A DNA stretch of 59,849 nt, taken from NCBI GenBank assembly GCA_913061315.1, contig CAJXUC010000018.1, forward strand, positions 1 to 59,849. The letters run 5' to 3'. Below the pieces are notes generated by a model. It did no database searches. It worked only from the letters and a program-made list of their open reading frames with translations, and had not been told where the DNA came from. A program made the position numbers and the translations under genes. The DNA is from an uncultured Gammaproteobacteria bacterium (GTDB lineage Bacteria > Pseudomonadota > Gammaproteobacteria > GCA-001735895). Position 1 is the first letter of the stretch. Every line of letters begins with the position of its first letter. Below are positions 54,993 to 59,849 of the stretch, in pieces.

Positions 54993-55856
54993 TTAAGTTG
55001 CGCTCTTGAGCGGTTGCCAACCCGTGCGTCCAAACACATAGCGGACTTTATTTGAGGCACCTTTAGCCTGAACTACGTCCTTATAGATCGATCCGAATTC
55101 TTGGAAATTGATGGTCAAAGGGTTAGATGAACCCAGCTGTTTGGTAATGCCGTAAATGGGTTTTTCAGTTTCAGTCTGATAAGTGCCAAACAGTCTGTCC
55201 CATATAATCAGGATGCCACCGTAGTTTTTATCAATGTAGGCTGCGTTAGTGGCGTGGTGAATGCGGTGTACTGATGGCGTGTTAAAAATGCCGTCGAGCC
55301 AACCGAGCTTCCCTATTTTTTCGGTATGAATCCAAGTTTGATAGAGCACGACCATTAATAATGACAGCAGTATTTGAATCGCATCGAACCCTATCAGGAG
55401 CAAAGGAACAAAAAACAGCCATTCGTATAGACTCTCTAACCAAGACAGACGAAGTGCTGTTGTTAAATTGTACTCTTGAGAAGAATGGTGAACGCTGTGG
55501 ACTGCCCATAGAATCCGACGTTCATGTTCAATTCGATGCATCCAGTAGTAGGTGAGATCGACCGCGATGATCGCGAGTATCCAGCTCCACCAGGTCACTG
55601 AAATTTCTGAGAAGGCGAAATGCTCAGCAGTGAAGAATCCGATGATGAAGATAGCCCCTACAATCGTGTTATCAAGAATACGATTGCCGATTTCGATCGC
55701 GCCGTTCGCCACTGTTTCGCGCCATTCATTGCGTCGCTTTGTCGCTACGTCGAAGATTGTTTCAATAATTGTGAGCGCGTAAAAGATAACGCCAATTAGG
55801 GTGACTACTGTGAAAAAACTACTATATTCTAATATTCGGGCATCAATTTCGTTCAT
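54993..55856 (-). CDS. Sterol desaturase/fatty-acid hydroxylase-like enzyme
   Basis: Membrane di-iron enzyme of 287 residues, hydroxylating or desaturating a lipid substrate. Histidine boxes are visible: HRIEH, AVHSVHHSSQEYN and HRIHHATNAAYIDKN; several hydrophobic segments surround them. The C-terminal GGILIIWDRLFGTYQTE is typical of the family. Start ATG is complementary to 55854-55856. It heads a minus-strand group with MipA-like and hydrolase genes and is divergent from a two-component system across about 320 bases. Bacterial members act on sterol-like, carotenoid or ether lipids; the substrate is unresolved. Confidence 0.88.
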   Translation of the reverse strand: MNEIDARILEYSSFFTVVTLIGVIFYALTIIETIFDVATKRRNEWRETVANGAIEIGNRILDNTIVGAIFIIGFFTAEHFAFSEISVTWWSWILAIIAVDLTYYWMHRIEHERRILWAVHSVHHSSQEYNLTTALRLSWLESLYEWLFFVPLLLIGFDAIQILLSLLMVVLYQTWIHTEKIGKLGWLDGIFNTPSVHRIHHATNAAYIDKNYGGILIIWDRLFGTYQTETEKPIYGITKQLGSSNPLTINFQEFGSIYKDVVQAKGASNKVRYVFGRTGWQPLKSAT

Positions 55857-56176
55857 TACCTGTTCCTGTTTTAACTGTTATCTTAATCTTTAGCGGTTCG
55901 CCGAAGTTCACCCCTTACCGTTCTTACTGGGGCGAAGTTTACTCACGCTCTGCACAGTTTTAATGGAGGCTGTGTGGAGGTAATGTGGAGACTGCAAAAA
56001 ACTCTCACCTTTCAAATTGACGGGTAACCTTCCTACTAGATATCGCCTGGCGCGTGTTTTCAGTTTAAGATAAACGCATAGTGGCTCAATGTTGTAAAAA
56101 ACAACGAAAATACAGGCAGTTTTTAGTTGTTTAATAATCGTAAACAGTTAACTCAACGGACGTTTAACAAACGAAC
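55857..56176. other. Divergent promoter region with direct repeats
   Basis: The region separates the desaturase and response-regulator genes. TGTGGAG occurs at 55973-55979 and again at 55984-55990, spaced 11 bases, the usual spacing for OmpR-family response regulators. No other element is clear. Confidence 0.4.
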
Positions 56177-56887
56177 ATGCATAATCAATCTATGAACAAT
56201 TCCCTAATATTAGTGGTCGAGGACGAACCAGAAATTTCAGCAATCCTGGTGTCTTATTTAGAAGTAGCTGGATTTCGAACTGCTCAAGCAGCCGATGGTG
56301 ACATTGCCTACACGTTGTTCAGACAATTCAGTCCAGACCTGATTCTTCTTGATATCAAAATGCCAAAGCGCGATGGTATCGATGTATTACGTGATATCCG
56401 TAGGGTTTCAAATACGCCAATCATAATGCTCACGGCAATGTCAGAAGACATTGAGAAGATTTCCGCATTGCGGCTTGGGGCTGATGATTACATTCTTAAA
56501 CCCTTTAACACGCTTGAAGTAATCGAGCGAGTTAAGGCCGTGTTACGCCGCACAAAAGGCACTGCTGATCTAGAGTATCTAGTGCGAGTGGGCATGTTAG
56601 ATATAGATTCAAGTGCCCACGCTGTATTCGTCTGTGAGGGGGGGAATAAAAAGATTCTTCCCTTAACACATACCGAGTTCTCATTAATCGCACATATGTC
56701 TGCGGCACCCCGGCGTGCCTATAGTCGTTCGGAACTGATTGATGCCTGCCTCCCTGAGGGGGAAGCATTAGAACGCACCATCGACAGTCATATTTCAAAC
56801 GCCAGGCGAAAGTTAGAAACGGTCGGTGTTAAAGGATTTCTGCAAACGGTAAGAGGGGTTGGCTATCGTCTCGAGCCGCTGCTATGA
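56177..56887 (+). CDS. OmpR-family response regulator (BaeR/AdeR-like)
   Basis: The 236-residue regulator has a receiver domain with LILVVEDEPEISAIL, phospho-acceptor Asp in LILLDIKMPKRDG, Thr in IIMLTAMSED and Lys in DDYILKPFN, and a winged-helix output domain ending KGFLQTVRGVGYRLEPLL. Similar to BaeR and AdeR, which control efflux and envelope stress. An ATG five codons downstream (56192) is an alternative start. It overlaps the kinase gene by 4 bases. Confidence 0.92.
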   Translation: MHNQSMNNSLILVVEDEPEISAILVSYLEVAGFRTAQAADGDIAYTLFRQFSPDLILLDIKMPKRDGIDVLRDIRRVSNTPIIMLTAMSEDIEKISALRLGADDYILKPFNTLEVIERVKAVLRRTKGTADLEYLVRVGMLDIDSSAHAVFVCEGGNKKILPLTHTEFSLIAHMSAAPRRAYSRSELIDACLPEGEALERTIDSHISNARRKLETVGVKGFLQTVRGVGYRLEPLL

Positions 56888-58047
56888 GATACAAGCATCT
56901 GCACCTGCGTACGCAACTGGCAATCGCAATGATCTTTACCGCAGTGATCACTCTAGCGATTTTCATCTTTGGTATGCTTGGGTTTTATATTTACGTTCAG
57001 GAAAGCTGGATGGCGAGCCTGAGTGAAAACAACCGTGAAACAATAAAGGGACTGATCGAGAATGACGTTGTTAATGTTCAAGCGTTGACAACGTTAGTCA
57101 ATTTGTTTTCAACTTCTTGGACCGAAGGTTACGCCGTTAGCGAGCTTGCTGTTCTACTGGTTTTTGTTTCACTTGCCATTATTTGTTCGGTTTTTATTGG
57201 TATATTGATGGCGCGACGTCTGAGTCAGCCGATTGAATCGGTGACTCATGCCGCTCTAAAAGTAGCGAATGGCGCGTTTGATTTTCAGGTGGATAACAAC
57301 CTTGCGGTATCACTAGAGGCACGTGACCTACTTCTTTCGTTTAATAAAATGACACGCTATCTAGAAACTGCAGAACGTGAATCAACCGAATCAGCCGCCG
57401 CAATTGCCCATGAACTGCGCACCCCATTGACTGTGCTAAGAGGGCGCCTTCAAGGAATGTCTGATGGTACTTTTCAAACGTCGAGGGATTTACTTGAAGC
57501 TCTAATTGGTCAAGTCGATACCTTGTCCTACATAGTAAGTGACCTCGAAACAATCTCACGACTCAGTTCTGGACGTTTTAAGTTTGAAAAAAATGTGATC
57601 AATCTTGCTGATGTTGCTCTGTCAGTAGTAACCAGCATGGCACACGAGATGGAAAATAATGGCATTATATTCGAACACGAACTCCAGCCTGTGCTGGTAA
57701 GAGGGGATGAAGCACGGATTCGACAAGCCCTAAACGCACTGATTGAAAATGCCAAACGGTACGCTGCGTCTGGTAGATGTATACAAGTAGAGACTGGCCT
57801 CAGCGGCGAACATGGTTATATTAAGGTGTCAGACAAAGGGCCTGGAATCAGCAAAATTAATCGTGAAAGGGTATTTGACCGTTGGTGGAGAGGTGAAAAC
57901 TCGAGGTCTCGCGTGAAAGGAGGATCAGGGCTAGGTTTATCCGTTGTTAAAGCGATTGCTCTCGCCCACGGTGGTTTCGCCAAAGTTTTAGATGGGCCTC
58001 AAAGCGAAGGCGTTACTTTTGTCATCGGCATCCCGCAGATGAGTTAA
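56884..58047 (+). CDS. Sensor histidine kinase (BaeS/AdeS-like)
   Basis: A 387-residue membrane kinase with two transmembrane segments (about 10-38 and 87-110) flanking a short periplasmic loop, HAMP (about 111-165), HisKA with AIAHELRTPLTVLRGRL (His about 176) and HATPase with LNALIENAKRYAA, VSDKGPGIS and GGSGLGLSVVKAIALAHGG. The pair resembles BaeSR/AdeRS, but no RND pump is adjacent. Its nearest targets are the divergent lipid-enzyme and porin genes. Confidence 0.92.
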   Translation: MRYKHLHLRTQLAIAMIFTAVITLAIFIFGMLGFYIYVQESWMASLSENNRETIKGLIENDVVNVQALTTLVNLFSTSWTEGYAVSELAVLLVFVSLAIICSVFIGILMARRLSQPIESVTHAALKVANGAFDFQVDNNLAVSLEARDLLLSFNKMTRYLETAERESTESAAAIAHELRTPLTVLRGRLQGMSDGTFQTSRDLLEALIGQVDTLSYIVSDLETISRLSSGRFKFEKNVINLADVALSVVTSMAHEMENNGIIFEHELQPVLVRGDEARIRQALNALIENAKRYAASGRCIQVETGLSGEHGYIKVSDKGPGISKINRERVFDRWWRGENSRSRVKGGSGLGLSVVKAIALAHGGFAKVLDGPQSEGVTFVIGIPQMS

Positions 58048-58446
58048 ACCTTGTGTCGAGGTAACCCCTTGTTCTGACTATCGTTTAGGCTTAAAGAAGA
58101 GGGCTTTGGAGCAGCCTGTCTACCTTAAGGTTTTTATCTTTTTCGACCTCACTTTCATTAACCTAATCGGGAGTTTGAAGCGCTACCGATTATGTCGAAG
58201 AGTTTACTCGTCATATACCGCGCTCAAAAATTGTTACTATCGGTGGCTTTATGTCTTTGGTAAAGGCCGTTGAGGGCGATAGAATTTTGACTGCGGCCAC
58301 CGCAGATAAAGTTCCGAAAATAATTTTTGAATCCAAACCGGCATTGCCGGTAGTTGATTCTGAAGGTCAAATAAGAGGAGGCGCATGCAACGCTGGCTCC
58401 AGCCAACAAAAAAACAAGCCTCAAGCGGTCGGTGTTTGTGTCAGCA
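58048..58446. other. Interval with possible CBS-domain remnant
   Basis: No intact gene is supported. Plus-strand codons from 58251 to 58457 are open and include PALPVVDSEGQIRG, which resembles the end of a CBS domain such as those on glycine-betaine transporter ATPases. The context lacks any start signal or preceding domain, so it is at most a relic. Confidence 0.3.
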
Positions 58447-58971
58447 TCAGTAAGTAATTGTGATGCTGAGCTGGTCACTGTAAACCCCCTGGGCCACTAG
58501 TTGCGCTGGCGGGACGCTACCATAGGCAGTAAGGGTTTGAGAGACGCCAGTTCCGGTAAGCGCCACACCCGTGGGGGCGGTATTTCCCCAAACCGTGCTG
58601 CGAGCCACATCTGAATAAACTTGATAGACTAGATACTCGCCTGCTCCAGCAGTCATTCGGCGAACTGGCGCTTCAGCCAAACCGGATCCCGGGGAGGCCC
58701 CAGCACTCATGGTGATCAGGGTCGCTGCGCCTGAGGTGCAGGTCGAAACTATCGTGGCTATGGCTTCAATGGCGTTCGATGCGTTGCCATCATAGGTTCC
58801 AAACGCCATTGGATTAGAGTCTATGGAGCAGGAATGCGCAACCGATACGCTAGCGTTCATGGTTGAAGTAGCTGTGCCAGCGTAGGTATAGACGCTAAGA
58901 GCAGCGGAGCCGAGTGCCATGGACGATATGATTGCGAGTTTAAGAGTGCTTTGATTGAATTTCGCTTTCAT
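58447..58971 (-). CDS. Spore coat U (SCPU) domain protein
   Basis: A 174-residue secreted protein with a signal peptide (about 1-31, ending VYTYAG) and an SCPU domain. Typical features are VAHSCSIDSNPMAFGTYDG near the N-terminus, a second Cys in VSTCTSG, YLVYQVYSDVARSTVWG, and QGVYSDQLSITITY at the C-terminus. SCPU proteins are pilus-like subunits of chaperone-usher (Csu-type) fibres in gammaproteobacteria. It looks more GC-rich than its neighbours. A related gene follows on the same strand further right. Confidence 0.85.
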   Translation of the reverse strand: MKAKFNQSTLKLAIISSMALGSAALSVYTYAGTATSTMNASVSVAHSCSIDSNPMAFGTYDGNASNAIEAIATIVSTCTSGAATLITMSAGASPGSGLAEAPVRRMTAGAGEYLVYQVYSDVARSTVWGNTAPTGVALTGTGVSQTLTAYGSVPPAQLVAQGVYSDQLSITITY

Positions 58972-59541
58972 ACTTTGCTTCTTTTGTTAAAAAGGGCCGT
59001 TTTCTGCAAGATGATATGTACTACTTCCTCATCAAACTGATCTGAGCCGTCGCGAAGCCGTTAAAAAACCCAAATATACTGCCAACAATGCTACACAAAA
59101 AAAGTGAGAAAAACAAAAGAGGCTTGAGAATGAAATAAAAATGAGATAATAGAAAAGTTTGAGTTTGATATTTACCCGTTAAATGCCCGTTACAACCCTA
59201 AACGCGTAATAAATATATAAAGGTATGCTACATGAGTAAGGATAGCACATTAGATTTAATCGGCTTAGGATACTCTATTGGCTCTAGAGTAGAGCATTGA
59301 TGTTAGGCCACCGCAGCCCGCTAACAACCAGAACCAGAAACTAAGCAGGGTATCGGCCTCCAATTTTCCGCTAGCCAGTTTCCGCTGTTCGCCTCTGCGG
59401 TGACAATTAAGCGTTGCCCCTTGATCATTTTCTTTGAGTAATCAAAAACGTTCGCATGGTTGCCACCTTCATCCAACAGTGCAGCATTATGACCCTATGG
59501 GCTTGCCCGCTTTCGACGCGCACTTTTTCACGTATATTTTG
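58972..59541. other. Intergenic region between SCPU genes
   Basis: No intact gene was identified in these 570 bases. A minus-strand stretch of about 57 open codons around 59320-59500 lacks a recognisable family. A GCTCTA-GAG-TAGAGC repeat lies at 59281-59295. A short ATG frame of 22 codons on the plus strand at 59232 is too short to call. Confidence 0.35.
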
Positions 59542-59849
59542 TCAAAAAATTAGCTCCACGATGATGATGTCGCTGTAGCTGCCCGAGTGGACGTTCTGGA
59601 GGGCGGGGATGCGTCCGTATACCCCGTGATTTACGCTCTCACCAATACCGGTACCGTTTACTGTAACGCTGCCGCTGGTGGCATCGCCCCAAACGACGGC
59701 GCGGTCAGCGGTGGTGTAAAGATTGTAGTTGATCCTGTGGTCGCCACTGCCCATGACACGCTGCGTATGGGTCCCGCCGCCCGCGGTGAGGGCCATGGAA
59801 TACCCGACGCCGCTAGGGCAGTTCACGTCAATGTTGCCGGTGCTATCAA
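59542..59849 (-). CDS. SCPU domain protein, partial (5' end off window)
   Basis: The frame is open to the right edge, so the N-terminus lies outside. The visible 102 residues include GNIDVNCPSGVGYSMALTAG, INYNLYTTADRAVVWGD, and a C-terminal VHSGSYSDIIIVELIF, matching the second half of the SCPU domain and the neighbouring protein. Strongly GC-rich by eye. It probably belongs to a Csu-like chaperone-usher cluster continuing to the right. Confidence 0.82.
   Translation of the reverse strand, partial: DSTGNIDVNCPSGVGYSMALTAGGGTHTQRVMGSGDHRINYNLYTTADRAVVWGDATSGSVTVNGTGIGESVNHGVYGRIPALQNVHSGSYSDIIIVELIF

Noticed and set aside
58251..58457. Open 68-codon frame with PALPVVDSEGQIRG
   Set aside because: No domain context, weak start and an opposing frame of similar length; kept only as a possible relic within the intergenic note.
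59320..59500. About 57 open minus-strand codons between the SCPU genes
   Set aside because: No recognisable family and no convincing start; not called a gene.

Overview
The window looks like chromosome of a free-living, probably marine or saline-habitat gammaproteobacterium. The support is the conserved order mrdA-rodA-mltB-rlpA-dacA-dat-ybeD-lipB-lipA, a phospholipase-D-type pssA, a class II (long) ilvC divergent from ilvY, ygjP, modF, fabV and a complete phoBR-pstSCAB-phoU locus. Codon and base use is moderately AT-rich by eye, and GTG/TTG starts are common. No rRNA, tRNA, CRISPR array, intact mobile element or replication origin was recognised. Degraded genes and one IS30-type transposase tail mark local erosion.

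Layout. 1-2623: 5' part of a creatinase gene running off the left edge, divergent from an MFS transporter. 2911-11878: cell elongation and peptidoglycan genes (PBP2, RodA, MltB, RlpA, PBP5/6), a class IV aminotransferase, YbeD and lipoate synthesis (LipB, LipA). 12165-18165: SDR pseudogene, ynfA, nadE, aldo/keto reductase, pssA, an EamA exporter and a TauE/SafE permease. 18212-30261: a quaternary-amine catabolic island. Its first unit is a minus-strand operon of BKACE, carnitine 3-dehydrogenase, acyl-CoA dehydrogenase, NDP-forming acyl-CoA synthetase and CaiD-like hydratase, divergent from a GlxA/CdhR-type regulator. Its second unit is a dimethylglycine/sarcosine dehydrogenase, a decayed phytanoyl-CoA-dioxygenase gene and an M24 hydrolase, divergent from a GntR regulator with a perfect 14-bp palindrome in front of it. 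30491-38575: epmB, an EamA permease, ygjP, two small unknown proteins, modF, an unknown Cys-containing protein and a large zeta-toxin-like P-loop kinase. 38610-41148: ilvY/ilvC. 41313-49003: Pho regulon with two visible Pho boxes and a terminator after pstS. 49091-52780: fabV, DUF501, YgjV, an IS30 scar and a cupin. 53117-59849: alpha/beta hydrolase, MipA-like porin, sterol-desaturase-like enzyme, a BaeSR/AdeRS-like two-component system, and two spore-coat-U (SCPU) domain genes, one cut by the right edge.

The most interesting part is the catabolic island. Read as a pathway, it could convert gamma-butyrobetaine or crotonobetaine through CoA esters to carnitine. Carnitine would then go to 3-dehydrocarnitine and on to betainyl-CoA plus acetoacetate. 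The neighbouring dehydrogenase would act on the demethylation products dimethylglycine or sarcosine, and creatinase at the left edge also yields sarcosine. The usual CaiC ligase, CaiB CoA-transferase and betainyl-CoA thioesterase are not seen in the operon. An NDP-forming acyl-CoA synthetase sits there instead. Because that enzyme class is reversible, it might both activate substrates and recover ATP from CoA-ester products; this is inference.
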